Below are positions 34,717-44,418 of a stretch of 64,000 nucleotides of DNA, in pieces. The stretch's first letter is position 1, and each line of letters begins with the position of its first letter. The notes beneath the pieces are model-generated. The model had not been told where the DNA came from. It saw only the letters and a list, made by a program, of their open reading frames with translations, and made no database searches. This DNA is from Rhodococcus sp. 1163 (lineage in GTDB: Bacteria; Actinomycetota; Actinomycetes; Mycobacteriales; Mycobacteriaceae): positions 186,001 through 250,000 of the forward strand of contig NZ_MKKX01000033.1 in the NCBI RefSeq assembly GCF_002091985.1, read 5' to 3'. Both the position numbers and the translations under genes were made by a program.

Positions 34717-35427
34717 TCAGGTCGGACCGAATCGTTCCGTTCGGATCCGGTACGGCGCATGACCAAGTTCGACGAGCATGTCGGCAGCCGACTCCACGAA
34801 ACCTGTAGGACCGCACACAAAGCAGTCCGGCGCGGAGTCTGGCTGCCACTTATCCGACGCCAGATCCTGCGCAGTCAGTCGGCCCACTCGGCCGTCGTAT
34901 TCCGGCGGCGCCTCGCGGGTGAAGCGATAGTCGACGTCGACGCCCTCCGGCAGTGAGCGGAGCTCTCGGGCGTAGATCAAGTCGACCGGAGATCTGACCG
35001 AATAGAGCAACCGGAACGAGGTCTTTCTCGCGCTGCGACTGCGGGCCCGCGTCATCGCCATCAGCGGCACGATGCCAGACCCTCCCGCAACCAGCAGGAC
35101 CGGTGACGGGCGGGCCTCGTTCCAGACGAACCAACCGCCGATCGGTCCGCGCATCTCGATCCGCTCACCGACCTCCAGCGTGGACGTCAGGTAAGGCGAT
35201 ACCTCGCCGTCGGCGACGGTCTGAACCGTCAACGCGATTCGGTCACCGTCGCTCGGTTTGGCGAGAGAATAGCTTCGTTGCGCGCTGTATCCGTCCTCGG
35301 CGGTGAGACGAATGTCGACGTGCTGACCTGGCTGGTGTCCGGGCCAACCTTCGACGTCGTAGATCAATGTGCAGGCAGTGTCCGTTTCGAATATCTTCTC
35401 GACAAGTGTCGCGACGAGCCATTTCAT
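34717..35427 (-). CDS. Ferredoxin-NADP reductase-like FAD oxidoreductase
   Basis: A 236-residue FNR-type flavoprotein. The FAD site is RSYSLAKPSD, the NAD(P) site is LLVAGGSGIVPLMAM and the C-terminal end has DCFVCGPTGFVESAA. There is no 2Fe-2S domain. It follows the molybdenum oxidoreductase by 7 bp on the same strand, so it probably passes NAD(P)H electrons to it. Confidence 0.87.
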   Translation of the reverse strand: MKWLVATLVEKIFETDTACTLIYDVEGWPGHQPGQHVDIRLTAEDGYSAQRSYSLAKPSDGDRIALTVQTVADGEVSPYLTSTLEVGERIEMRGPIGGWFVWNEARPSPVLLVAGGSGIVPLMAMTRARSRSARKTSFRLLYSVRSPVDLIYARELRSLPEGVDVDYRFTREAPPEYDGRVGRLTAQDLASDKWQPDSAPDCFVCGPTGFVESAADMLVELGHAPYRIRTERFGPT

Positions 35428-35434
35428 GGTGCGT

Positions 35435-36034
35435 TCAATCTCCCTGGTATCGCTGTTCCTGCCAGGGGTCGCCGTAGTCGTGATAGCCGTTGCGCTCCCA
35501 GAAACCCGGTTCGTCTCGCATGAGTAGCGTCAACTTCTCGATCCATTTCGCGGACTTCCAGAAGTACAGGTGCGGCACCAGGAGTCGAGCTGGACCTCCG
35601 TGTTCGGGACTCAACGGCTTGCCGTCGAATGTGTATGCAAGCCAGGCTTTTCCGCCGCGCAGATCGGTCAGGGGGAGATTGGTGGTGTAACCGTCGTGGC
35701 TGTGCGCCATGGCGTGCGTGGCCTGCGTCTCGATACCGTCGAGAAGCGTGTCGAGCGAGATGCCACGCCACCGAGTGTCGAGTTTCGACCACTTGGTGAC
35801 ACAGTGAATATCCACTGTCGGCTTCTCTTCCGGCAGCGCACGCATTTGCTGCCAACTCCACTGATGCTTGGAGCCCATCTCGGTGGAGATGGTGAACTGC
35901 CACCGGTCCGTGTCCACCCTGGGTGTCGGACCGAGGGACAAGACGGGGAAATCGTCGACCAGGTACTGGCCTGGTGGGGTGCGACCGTCGTTGCCGCGAC
36001 GCTTTCCGTGGAATCCTCGGGACACCAGTGCCAT
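35435..36034 (-). CDS. Sulfite-oxidase-like molybdopterin protein (cytosolic)
   Basis: A 199-residue Moco-domain protein. The fold signature includes VDIHCVTKWSKLDTRWRG, where Cys is the molybdenum ligand, then AHSHDGYTTNLPL, HGGPARLLVPHLYFWKSAKW and a C-terminal FWERNGYHDYGDPW. It lacks a Tat or Sec signal and a cytochrome domain, so it is likely cytoplasmic and partnered by the FNR-like gene 7 bp downstream. The reaction may be reduction of an oxidised S or N compound. ATG 36034 is used because GAGGAG precedes it by 6 nt. Confidence 0.86.
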   Translation of the reverse strand: MALVSRGFHGKRRGNDGRTPPGQYLVDDFPVLSLGPTPRVDTDRWQFTISTEMGSKHQWSWQQMRALPEEKPTVDIHCVTKWSKLDTRWRGISLDTLLDGIETQATHAMAHSHDGYTTNLPLTDLRGGKAWLAYTFDGKPLSPEHGGPARLLVPHLYFWKSAKWIEKLTLLMRDEPGFWERNGYHDYGDPWQEQRYQGD

Positions 36035-36084
36035 GGTCATCTCCTCGCCTTGTCTGCTCTGGAAGTGTCCTCCGCCTTGTTTCC

Positions 36085-36114
36085 TGTGACAACTCGGTGT
36101 TGCCCGTGACAACT
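36085..36114. promoter_or_regulatory. GTGACAACT direct repeat in a divergent promoter
   Basis: GTGACAACT occurs twice with an exact 20-bp period (two helical turns) between the molybdenum oxidoreductase and the SDR gene. It could be a two-site operator for either gene. Confidence 0.5.
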
Positions 36115-36187
36115 TGGTCGACGCGTAAGGTGCGGTCAGGAACGCAAAGCAGCATGCCGCCGAGAGTGTGGGAGAAGAGACACCGAC

Positions 36188-37033
36188 ATGGGCATCACCG
36201 ATTTACGCGGTAAGAAGACGTTCATCACCGGTGCAGGTAGCGGGATCGGCCGTGCGACAGCGCTCGCTGCCGGTGCGGCGGGTGCAGAACTCATACTCAC
36301 CGACATCAACGACGTAAGCCTGAAGGGCACCGTCGACGCCGTCCGGGCTGCAGGTGGAAAGGTCTCTCGCTCAAAATCATTCGATATTTCCGTGTTCGAA
36401 GATGTGACTGCATTCGCAGACGAAGTCCATGCAGAGGGCGGCAGTCTCGACATCGTCATGAACGTCGCCGGCATTGCCGCGTGGGGAACCGTGGAGAATC
36501 TCGAGCATCGGCACTGGAAGTCCATGATCGATGTAAATCTGATGGGTCCGATCCATGTCATCGAGAACTTCCTGCCGCCGATGGTGAAAGCCGGCCGGGG
36601 TGGACACCTGGTGAACGTCTCTTCGGCCGCCGGGCTGATTCCATTGCCGTGGCATGCCGCCTACAGTGCGAGCAAATACGGATTGCGCGGCGCATCCGAG
36701 GTGCTCAGATACGACCTGAAGCGGCACGGTATCGGGGTGAGTCTCGTCGTGCCAGGCGGAGTCAAGACAGGCCTGGTCGACACGGTGGACATCGCGGGCG
36801 TCGACCGTGACGATCCGCGAGTGCAGAAGCTGCAGCGTCGGTTCGAAGCACGTGCCGTCCAACCGGAGACGGTGGCCGAGGCGATCCTGGCGGGCATCGT
36901 GAAGAATCGCTATCTGGTGTACTCGTCCAACGATATTCGGTTCGCTTACTGGTGGGCACGCAAGTTCGCGCCACCGTACGAGTTCGTGCTGCAGAAGGCC
37001 AACGATCAATTCAGCAAGCTGCTTCGGAAGTAG
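36188..37033 (+). CDS. SDR-family oxidoreductase
   Basis: A 281-residue classical short-chain dehydrogenase. The cofactor motif is GAGSGIGRATALAAG, followed by DIVMNVAGIAAWG, catalytic Ser in NVSSAAGLIPL and YSASK. The C-terminus is slightly longer than usual. It is divergent from the molybdenum oxidoreductase; a GAGAAGAGAC stretch precedes the ATG. The substrate is unknown. Confidence 0.88.
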   Translation: MGITDLRGKKTFITGAGSGIGRATALAAGAAGAELILTDINDVSLKGTVDAVRAAGGKVSRSKSFDISVFEDVTAFADEVHAEGGSLDIVMNVAGIAAWGTVENLEHRHWKSMIDVNLMGPIHVIENFLPPMVKAGRGGHLVNVSSAAGLIPLPWHAAYSASKYGLRGASEVLRYDLKRHGIGVSLVVPGGVKTGLVDTVDIAGVDRDDPRVQKLQRRFEARAVQPETVAEAILAGIVKNRYLVYSSNDIRFAYWWARKFAPPYEFVLQKANDQFSKLLRK

Positions 37034-37087
37034 TTCGGCAGTTCGGTGAATGACCCAAGGTTGCGCACAGCGCATTACGGTTGAGTG

Positions 37088-38323
37088 ATGACTGCAGAAC
37101 TCGGCGCTGATTCCGAGGTCGGAACGCTACGTACGGTGATGCTTCACCGCCCGGGCGACGAACTGCGACGCCTTACACCCCGCAACAGTGATCAACTACT
37201 GTTCGACGGCATCCCGTGGGTCGATCGAGCGCAGGAGGAACACGACGCGTTCGCGGAACTGCTGCGCGGCCGCGACGTCGAAGTGCTGCTGTTGTCGACG
37301 TTGCTCACCGAGGCGATGACGGTGAGCGGAGCAGCGCGGATGCAGGGCATTTCGGCGGCGGTGAACGAGCGGCGTCTCGGCCGCGCGTTGGCGCACGATC
37401 TTTCCGCACACCTGCGAGGGGTCCCTGCTGCGGACTTGGCGCAGATCCTCATGGCAGGCATGACGTTCGACGAGCTTCTGGAAGCGGAGAGTGGTGACCC
37501 CGAACTCAGTGGCGCGTCACTGGTTCGTCGGATGCACCACGGAGCGGATTTCATCATCGACCCGCTGCCGAATCTGCTGTTCACGCGTGACTCCTCGTTC
37601 TGGATCGGTAATCGCGTCGCGATCACGTCCCTGGCGTTGCCTGCTCGTCTACGCGAGACGACCTTGACCGATCTGATCTATGCGTTCCATCCGAGGTTCC
37701 TCGGTATTCGGCGCGCCTACGAATCGCGGACGGCTCCGGTCGAAGGAGGCGATGTGCTGTTGCTCGCCCCGGGTGTGGTGGCGGTCGGGGTAGGGGAGCG
37801 CACCACTCCTGCCGGTGCAGAGGCATTGGCTCGCAGCCTGATCGAGGATGACCTGGCCCATACGGTGCTGGTTGTTCCTATCGCGCAGGAGCGTGCGTCC
37901 ATGCATCTGGACACCGTGTGCACGATGGTCGACGTCGATGCCGTCGTGATGTATCCGGCCATTCAGAATACGCTGTCGGCGTACACGATTCGTCGAGAAG
38001 ATGCCGGCGTTTCCATCCGCGGTGCCGATCCGTTTCTGGAGGCTGCAGCGGACGCGATGGGAATCGGCAAGCTCCGAGTCATCGATACCGGACTCGACCA
38101 TGTCACCGCCGAACGCGAGCAATGGGACGACGGCAACAACACCCTCGCCCTTGCCCCCGGTGTCGTCGTCGCCTACGAGCGCAATGTCGAGACCAACGCC
38201 AGGCTGGAGGCGTCGGGCATCGAGGTGTTGCGGATCAGTGGTTCGGAATTGGGCTCCGGACGTGGCGGTCCGCGGTGCATGTCCTGCCCCGTGGCACGCG
38301 ATTCGCTCGAGGCCTCTGCCTGA
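37088..38323 (+). CDS. arcA: Arginine deiminase
   Basis: A 411-residue deiminase that turns arginine into citrulline and ammonia. Catalytic motifs are [36 protein letters not shown] and the nucleophile Cys near the end in [12 protein letters not shown]. It is the Rv1001 equivalent. No arcB, arcC or arcD is near, so it does not make an ATP-yielding pathway locally. The start is ATG 37088; GTG 37085 is adjacent. Confidence 0.94.
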   Translation: MTAELGADSEVGTLRTVMLHRPGDELRRLTPRNSDQLLFDGIPWVDRAQEEHDAFAELLRGRDVEVLLLSTLLTEAMTVSGAARMQGISAAVNERRLGRALAHDLSAHLRGVPAADLAQILMAGMTFDELLEAESGDPELSGASLVRRMHHGADFIIDPLPNLLFTRDSSFWIGNRVAITSLALPARLRETTLTDLIYAFHPRFLGIRRAYESRTAPVEGGDVLLLAPGVVAVGVGERTTPAGAEALARSLIEDDLAHTVLVVPIAQERASMHLDTVCTMVDVDAVVMYPAIQNTLSAYTIRREDAGVSIRGADPFLEAAADAMGIGKLRVIDTGLDHVTAEREQWDDGNNTLALAPGVVVAYERNVETNARLEASGIEVLRISGSELGSGRGGPRCMSCPVARDSLEASA

Positions 38324-38362
38324 GTGGCAGGAAAGGCATCGTGGCCCACGCCGAACTGCGCA

Positions 38363-38710
38363 TCACAAAATTTCGCAGACCTTGTCCGCTGGTCGCGCCA
38401 GCACCGTTCCCTGGTCCGTCACCACGATCGGCCGTTCGATGAGAATGGGGTGCTCGACCATCGCCGCGATGAGTTCGTCCTCGGAGGCGTGAGCCAAGTC
38501 GAGTTCCTTGTAGACCGGCTCCTGCGTGCGGATTGCTTGCGAGGCAGAAAGGCCGGCGTCGTCGAGAAGCTTGCGGAGACCGTCCTTCGTCGGCGGCGTG
38601 TCCAGGTATTTCACGATCGTCGGTTCCAGCCCGGATTCTTCGATGATCTTCAACGCAGTCCGAGAGGTGTTGCAACGAGGATTGTGGTAAATAGTCGCAG
38701 TAGAAGCCAT
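38363..38710 (-). CDS. ArsC/Spx-like thioredoxin-fold protein
   Basis: A 115-residue protein with the glutaredoxin-type arsenate reductase fold: YHNPRCNTSRTALKII with active Cys13, then IVKYLDTPPT and RPIVVTDQGTVLARP. The single Cys with no second Cys fits the YffB/ArsC glutaredoxin-linked group. Genes for arsenic transport are missing here. The start is ATG 38710. Confidence 0.86.
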   Translation of the reverse strand: MASTATIYHNPRCNTSRTALKIIEESGLEPTIVKYLDTPPTKDGLRKLLDDAGLSASQAIRTQEPVYKELDLAHASEDELIAAMVEHPILIERPIVVTDQGTVLARPADKVCEIL

Positions 38711-38746
38711 GTTTGTTGATTCTGCCACCAGGGTAGGCGACTAGAC

Positions 38747-39403
38747 ATGACGGATCTGAGAGTAGTTATCGCTGGAGGCCACGGAAAGATCGCGCAGCAC
38801 CTGATTCAGGTGCTCACTGCGCATGGCGACCGCGCGGTCGCATTGATTCGCAACCCCGAACACGAGAGTGCGGTGGAGGCACTGGGTGCCCTTCCCGTGG
38901 TGCTCGATCTGGAAACAGCGACGGTCGACGAGGTAGCCGAGGTTCTCGCCGGCGCCGACGCGGCCGTGTTCGCTGCCGGATCGGGCGGATCGGGTGGGGC
39001 CGCGAGAAAGGACTCGGTGGACCGAGCAGGTTCGGTGCTCCTGGCCGACGCCGCGGAGAAGGCCGGAGTCAAGCGGTTCATTCAGATCAGTTCCTTCGGT
39101 GCAGGTGAGCCGGTAGCCGCTGACGCCGAGGACAGCTGGAAGGCGTACATGGCTGCCAAGACGGCGGCCGAGGAAGATTTGAAAGCCAGAACGAAACTCG
39201 ACTGGACCATCCTTCGTCCGGGCGGATTGACCGACGAGGACGCGACGGCGCATATTGCCTTGTCCGAGCCACCACTCGAGCGAGGAACGGTGCCGCGCGG
39301 CGACGTTGCAAAGGTGATTGCAGCATTGATCGAAACGCCGTCGACGATCGGGAAGACACTGATGTTGACTTCGGGTGGGGTACGCCTGGAAGATGCCCTC
39401 TGA
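38747..39403 (+). CDS. NAD(P)H-binding atypical SDR
   Basis: A 218-residue Rossmann protein: VVIAGGHGKIAQHLIQVL at the start, then AAVFAAGSGGSGG, RFIQISSFGAG and LDWTILRPGGLTD. It resembles YwnB/NmrA-type NAD(P)-sensing or reductase proteins. The gene stands divergent to the ArsC-like gene by 36 bp. Confidence 0.85.
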   Translation: MTDLRVVIAGGHGKIAQHLIQVLTAHGDRAVALIRNPEHESAVEALGALPVVLDLETATVDEVAEVLAGADAAVFAAGSGGSGGAARKDSVDRAGSVLLADAAEKAGVKRFIQISSFGAGEPVAADAEDSWKAYMAAKTAAEEDLKARTKLDWTILRPGGLTDEDATAHIALSEPPLERGTVPRGDVAKVIAALIETPSTIGKTLMLTSGGVRLEDAL

Positions 39404-39443
39404 CTGTCCTGGTTCTGCAGGCGCACGAGAGCAAAGGGTCCAT

Positions 39444-39803
39444 ATGCGAGTGCACCTCGATCCAGCATCCAGAACCCCACTGTACGAGCAGCTCCGCAGT
39501 GGAATTCTCGATCTGGTGCGAAGCGGAGAATTGATCGCGGAGACGAAGATTCCTACGGTCCGGGGATTGGCTGCGGAGCTTTCCATTGCACCGCACACCG
39601 TGGCGAAGGCGTACCGGGAACTCGAGCAGCAGGGAGTCATCGAGGCTCGCGGTCGGCTCGGTACCTTCATCGCGTCCGGAGGTGATCCCACCGAGGACAA
39701 TGCCGCCCGGGCAGCAATGACGTACGTGGCCGAACTTAGGGCATTGGGGTTGTCCGATGAGCGAGTGCGAAACCTCGTGGACGTCGCTCTCGCTGCAAGT
39801 TGA
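39444..39803 (+). CDS. GntR-family (YtrA type) regulator
   Basis: A 119-residue regulator with an N-terminal winged helix, TPLYEQLRSGILDLVRSGEL...TVRGLAAELSIAPHTVAKAYREL, and a short C-terminal helical arm (YVAELRALGLSDERVRNL). The YtrA subgroup has no ligand domain and usually controls nearby ABC transporters; none is adjacent here. The start is the ATG at MRVHLDPAS. Confidence 0.86.
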   Translation: MRVHLDPASRTPLYEQLRSGILDLVRSGELIAETKIPTVRGLAAELSIAPHTVAKAYRELEQQGVIEARGRLGTFIASGGDPTEDNAARAAMTYVAELRALGLSDERVRNLVDVALAAS

Positions 39804-39862
39804 CGGTTCAACCTAGTCGTGACAAAGTTGCCGTGTCTTGATGCCGCCTCGAAGGACCTGAT

Positions 39863-40294
39863 ATGAAATCGAACATCTTCCGTGACATCGCAACGCTGGT
39901 GGCCCGAATCGGGCTCGGCATCATTTTCATCACCCACGGTTGGCAAAAACTCAACACCAACGGTCTCGACGCCACTAAAGCCGCATTCGACGGCATGGGT
40001 GTCCCGTTGGCCGGGTTCTCGGCCTACTTCGCAACCTTCGTCGAGCTCATCGGCGGAGTCGCACTCGTTCTCGGCATCTTCACACCGATCGTCGGCATTC
40101 TGCTCTTTCTCGACATGCTGGGTGCATTCTTGTTCGTTCACTACGACAAGGGGGTCTTCGTCGGCGAGGGTGGCTACGAATTGGTAGTAGCGCTCGGAGT
40201 CGGATCCCTATTGCTGGCGGCCGTCGGCGCCGGACGCTTCAGCCTCGACGGGGTCTCCGGAGGCAAGACGAGCTTGGCGAAAATGCGCTTCTGA
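39863..40294 (+). CDS. DoxX-family membrane protein
   Basis: A 143-residue protein with four membrane helices and the DoxX start VARIGLGIIFITHGWQKL, followed by ELIGGVALVLGIFTP and LDMLGAFLFVHYDKG. DoxX-like proteins contribute to thiol or redox control or are quinone-linked, but the role of this one is unclear. Confidence 0.86.
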   Translation: MKSNIFRDIATLVARIGLGIIFITHGWQKLNTNGLDATKAAFDGMGVPLAGFSAYFATFVELIGGVALVLGIFTPIVGILLFLDMLGAFLFVHYDKGVFVGEGGYELVVALGVGSLLLAAVGAGRFSLDGVSGGKTSLAKMRF

Positions 40295-40390
40295 TTGTCG
40301 AACAGATTCATGACCCGGGAGAACCCAAGACTGGAATGAACACGGTTTCCGTATTGCTTTCCGAGCGCCTTAGCCGCAAGGTAAAGCTAC

Positions 40391-41968
40391 ATGGCAACGA
40401 ATATCGAACGATCCCAGGCTTCAACCGGTTCGAACAATGCCGACGAGTACGACGGATTCACACCTGACGAATCCCCACCGCGCACCGATTTTCTTGTCTT
40501 CGGCGTCACCGCAGCTATTGCCGCCGCAATTCTGGTCTGGGGCATTCTTGCCGCAGACTCTCTCGAAACCACAACCTCGTCGATCTTGGACTGGCTCGTC
40601 ACGAACATCGGCTGGCTGTTCATCCTCGCCGCGTCGGGTTTTGTGATGTTCTCGATTTACTTGGCCGTCGGCAAGTTCGGCAAGATCCCACTGGGAAAAG
40701 ACGGGGAGAAGCCCGAGTTCAATACCGTCAGCTGGATTGCAATGATGTTCAGCGCGGGTATGGGCATCGGGTTGATGTTCTTCGGTGTCTCGGAACCCTT
40801 GTCACACTTCGTTACTCCGCCCCCGGGAACCGACGGTTCGGTCGGAACCGCGATGGCGACGACAATGTTTCACTGGAGTCTGCACCCGTGGTCCATCTAC
40901 GCGGTCGTGGGCCTGGCCGTCGCCTACGGAACGTATCGAAAAGGCCGGAAGCAGCTGATCAGCTCGGCCTTCATTCCACTGATCGGACGTCGCGCAGAAG
41001 GCCCGATCGGTAAGGTCATAGACATCCTCGCGATCTTCGCGACCATGTTCGGCACTGCCGCATCCCTTGGACTCGGTGCACTGCAAATCGGCTCCGGCTT
41101 CGAGGTTCTCGGCTGGCTCGGTGAATCCGGGACGCTCCTTCTGGTCGCTATCGTTGCCATTCTGACACTGGCCTTCGTCGCCTCTGCTGTCTCCGGCGTC
41201 GCGAAAGGGATTCAGTGGCTGTCCAATACCAACATGGTGCTCGCACTGGTGTTGGCGGTATTCGTATTCGTAGTCGGCCCGACGGTGTTGATCCTCAACC
41301 TCATTCCGACAACTATCGGCGATTACGCAAGCCAGCTCGTCCACATGTCGGCTCGATCCGCTGCTGCAGGCGACAACGGTGAGACTGCAGGTTGGCTGTC
41401 CTCATGGACGATCTTCTACTGGGCATGGTGGGTGTCGTGGACGCCGTTCGTCGGCATGTTCCTTGCACGAATCAGCCGTGGACGCACCATCCGTGAATTC
41501 GTCGTCGGCGTCATCCTCGTTCCCAGCGCGGTGAGCCTGGTCTGGTTCTCCATCTTCGGCGGAGCCGGAATCGCCGATCAGCAAGCAGGCAACGATCTGG
41601 CTGGCCGCGACAGCAGTGAGTCCCAACTCTTCGGGATGCTCGACAATCTGCCGCTCGCAGGTATTTCCAGCGTTCTCGTCATGATCCTGGTGGCTATCTT
41701 CTTCGTCTCCGGCGCCGACGCCGCATCGATGGTGATGGGAACGCTCAGTCAGCGCGGAACACACACTCCGAGCAAATGGGTGGTCATCTTCTGGGGCGTC
41801 CTGACCGGTGGCATTGCAGCACTGATGCTCTGGACCGGTGGAGCAGACGCGCTCAACGGATTACAGACGATGACCATCATCGCCGCAGCACCCTTCGTGC
41901 TCGTCATGATCGGATTGTCCGTCGCGCTGTACAAAGATCTCTCCAGAGACCCGCTGGTGCGTAGCTAG
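40391..41968 (+). CDS. BCCT-family betaine/choline/carnitine transporter
   Basis: A 525-residue transporter with 12 predicted membrane helices. Family marks are SAGMGIGLMFFGVSEPL in helix 3, a Trp-rich HWSLHPWSIYAVVGLAVAY, and the signature FYWAWWVSWTPFVGMFLARI. It takes up glycine betaine or related trimethylammonium compounds with Na+ or H+ for osmoprotection. The C-terminal tail is short. It overlaps the convergent mannosyltransferase gene by 4 bp. Confidence 0.93.
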   Translation: MATNIERSQASTGSNNADEYDGFTPDESPPRTDFLVFGVTAAIAAAILVWGILAADSLETTTSSILDWLVTNIGWLFILAASGFVMFSIYLAVGKFGKIPLGKDGEKPEFNTVSWIAMMFSAGMGIGLMFFGVSEPLSHFVTPPPGTDGSVGTAMATTMFHWSLHPWSIYAVVGLAVAYGTYRKGRKQLISSAFIPLIGRRAEGPIGKVIDILAIFATMFGTAASLGLGALQIGSGFEVLGWLGESGTLLLVAIVAILTLAFVASAVSGVAKGIQWLSNTNMVLALVLAVFVFVVGPTVLILNLIPTTIGDYASQLVHMSARSAAAGDNGETAGWLSSWTIFYWAWWVSWTPFVGMFLARISRGRTIREFVVGVILVPSAVSLVWFSIFGGAGIADQQAGNDLAGRDSSESQLFGMLDNLPLAGISSVLVMILVAIFFVSGADAASMVMGTLSQRGTHTPSKWVVIFWGVLTGGIAALMLWTGGADALNGLQTMTIIAAAPFVLVMIGLSVALYKDLSRDPLVRS

Positions 41969-43503
41969 CGCCAACTCGGTAGCCAGAGTTGCTGCTGCCA
42001 CAGCTCCGGTGAGATCGGCATCGCGGTCAGGATCGGCCACAACCAGATGAAGTTCGCAACCACCAGGCCGACGTAGAGGCACACCAGTAGTAGCCCCGTG
42101 CCTCTACGTTCGGCGGACGCGCGTGCGCGGCCGATGATCTGCCCGAGTATCAACGCGAACCCCATCACCATGAACGGCGCCATCGCGACTGCGTAGAAGT
42201 AGTACATCTGCCGGTCGAGCGTGATGAACCATGGCAGAAATCCTGCGGCGTACCCGACGACGACTGCGGCGAATCGCCAATCTCGCCGGACCAGGAACAT
42301 CCACAAGCCCCACGCGAGCATCGGCACCGCGAGCCACCACATGGCCGGTGTGCCGATCAGCATGATGGCTTTGACGCACGACGGCGTCGAGCAGCCCTGC
42401 ACCTGCTCACCGTCGGCGAAGTAGTACAGCATCGGGCGCAAGCCCATCGGCCATGTCCACGGCTTCGATTCCCATGGGTGACGGTTCCCCACCGAATTGG
42501 TGAGACCCTCGTGAAAGGTCAGTACATTGCCGCTGTAGTACCACAGTGAGCGCAGTGCATCCGGTACGAACGAGAACAGCCCACCGGTACCGATCTGATT
42601 CCCGACGGCATGGCGATCGACTCCGGTTTCGCTGGCGAACCACCCTGAGTACGCACACAAGTAGACGATCAACGGCACCACGACGAGGGCGTACAGGGAC
42701 GGCCCGATGTCTCGAACTGCCGTACCGATCCAGGGCCGCGATACTCCGTTCGCGCGGCGGGCCGCGACGTCGAATCCGACACACAACAGTCCGAAGAACG
42801 CGATGAAGTACATCCCGGACCACTTGGTTCCGCAGGCGAGACCGAGCATGATCCCGGCGCCGAAACGCCACCAGCGGACACCGAGCCTCGGCCCGAATTC
42901 GCTTGCCTTGATACGTCCTTCGCTTCGTACCTTTGCCATACGTTCACGGACATCGTCTCGATCGACCACCAGGCAACCCAAAGCCGCCGTGACGAAGAAC
43001 GCCAGGAAGATGTCGAGCATGCCGATGCGTGAGGAGACGAACGTGACGCCGTCGGCGATCAGTAGGACGCCGGCGATCGCGCCAACCAGCGTCGACCGCG
43101 CCATCCGCCGTACTATCCGAATCACGATCAGCACCAACAGAGTTCCGAACAGAGCCGACGAGAACCGCCAACCCCAACCGTTGTAGCCGAACAGTGCTTC
43201 CCCGGCTGCGATCAATTGCTTGCCGACAGGCGGATGCACGACGAGCCCGTAAGCGGGGTTGTCCTCGACCCCACCGCCGGTGAGCACCTGCCATCCTTGC
43301 GGGGCGTAATGCTTCTCGTCGAAGACAGGCGTACCGGCATCGGTGGGGTAACGCAGAATCGCGAAACGGGTGATGGCGGCGATGGCCGTGAGAACGAGAG
43401 TGACGATCCATCCGCGTCGCCGATCGGTATCGCGGTAATAGTCGGCCGCTGGAATGGTGGGCCCGGGACTGACGACGGGGCGCGCATCGGTCGACAGGGT
43501 CAC
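41965..43503 (-). CDS. pmt: Polyprenyl-phosphate-mannose protein mannosyltransferase
   Basis: A 512-residue GT-C mannosyltransferase, the Rv1002c equivalent. The first loop has the acidic DEKHYAPQGW motif; several hydrophobic helices and a central extracytoplasmic loop (FHEGLTNSVGNRHPWESKPWTW) follow. It transfers mannose to exported proteins on the outer face of the membrane. It is divergent from rsmI by 60 bp. Confidence 0.92.
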   Translation of the reverse strand: MTLSTDARPVVSPGPTIPAADYYRDTDRRRGWIVTLVLTAIAAITRFAILRYPTDAGTPVFDEKHYAPQGWQVLTGGGVEDNPAYGLVVHPPVGKQLIAAGEALFGYNGWGWRFSSALFGTLLVLIVIRIVRRMARSTLVGAIAGVLLIADGVTFVSSRIGMLDIFLAFFVTAALGCLVVDRDDVRERMAKVRSEGRIKASEFGPRLGVRWWRFGAGIMLGLACGTKWSGMYFIAFFGLLCVGFDVAARRANGVSRPWIGTAVRDIGPSLYALVVVPLIVYLCAYSGWFASETGVDRHAVGNQIGTGGLFSFVPDALRSLWYYSGNVLTFHEGLTNSVGNRHPWESKPWTWPMGLRPMLYYFADGEQVQGCSTPSCVKAIMLIGTPAMWWLAVPMLAWGLWMFLVRRDWRFAAVVVGYAAGFLPWFITLDRQMYYFYAVAMAPFMVMGFALILGQIIGRARASAERRGTGLLLVCLYVGLVVANFIWLWPILTAMPISPELWQQQLWLPSWR

Positions 43504-43563
43504 ATGCCGATCGTAGGCGGCGCAGCGGAATGCGAGAAGGTGGGTGTGGGGGATGATGGGTGC

Positions 43564-44403
43564 ATGCTGATCCTTGCCGCAACACCCATGGGCGATGTGG
43601 GTGATGCGTCCCAGCGACTGCGCGACGCACTGGCCACGGCCGACGTCGTCGCAGCAGAAGACACCCGAAGGACCAAACAGCTGGCGAGTTCGCTCGGGGT
43701 GACCATCACCGGCAAGGTGATCAGCTTCTACGACCAGGTCGAAACTGCGCGTCTTCCGGGGCTGCTCGACGCGGTTCGCGCCGAGAAGTCGGTCTTGTTG
43801 GTCACCGACGCGGGCATGCCGTCCGTCAGCGACCCGGGGTACCGGCTGGTGGCCGCCTGCGTCGAGGCCGACCTTCCGGTCACCTGTCTGCCGGGTCCTT
43901 CCGCTGTGACCACCGCACTCGCGCTGTCCGGATTACCCGTCGAACGGTTCTGTTTCGACGGGTTCCCACCGCGCAAGCAGGGCCAGCGACGAACCTTTTT
44001 CGAGTCCTTGCGGACGGAATCGCGCGCCTGCGTGTTCTTCGAGGCGCCTCACCGTCTCGCTGCCAGTCTCGACGACGCCGTCGCAGTCCTCGGCCCGGAT
44101 CGACGTGCTGCGGTCTGCAGGGAGCTGACGAAGACCTACGAGGAAGTCAAGCGCGGCACGCTCGACGAGCTGGCGGCGTGGGCTGCCGACGGGGTTCGCG
44201 GCGAGATTACCGTCGTGCTCGCCGGAGCACAGCCCGTTGCCGCAGAACCGGAAGATCTGATCGGTGAAGTAGAAGAACTGGTTGCGTCGGGGATGCGGCT
44301 CAAGGATGCATGCGCCGAGTTGGCGGTCGGCGGGGTCAGTAAACGCGAGCTGTACGAGGCAGTTCTGGATTCTCGTAAATCTGCGCAGGACACACCGTCG
44401 TAA
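43564..44403 (+). CDS. rsmI: 16S rRNA (cytidine1402-2'-O)-methyltransferase
   Basis: A 279-residue SAM methylase of the tetrapyrrole-methylase fold. Visible are MLILAATPMGDVGDASQRL at the start, DAGMPSVSDPGYRLV and LPGPSAVTTALALSG, and a family C-terminal domain. It modifies C1402 of 16S rRNA. The ATG at MLILAATP is chosen from homology; an open frame runs a long way upstream without coding character. Confidence 0.92.
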   Translation: MLILAATPMGDVGDASQRLRDALATADVVAAEDTRRTKQLASSLGVTITGKVISFYDQVETARLPGLLDAVRAEKSVLLVTDAGMPSVSDPGYRLVAACVEADLPVTCLPGPSAVTTALALSGLPVERFCFDGFPPRKQGQRRTFFESLRTESRACVFFEAPHRLAASLDDAVAVLGPDRRAAVCRELTKTYEEVKRGTLDELAAWAADGVRGEITVVLAGAQPVAAEPEDLIGEVEELVASGMRLKDACAELAVGGVSKRELYEAVLDSRKSAQDTPS

Positions 44404-44418
44404 GTTTCGGACAGGCCG

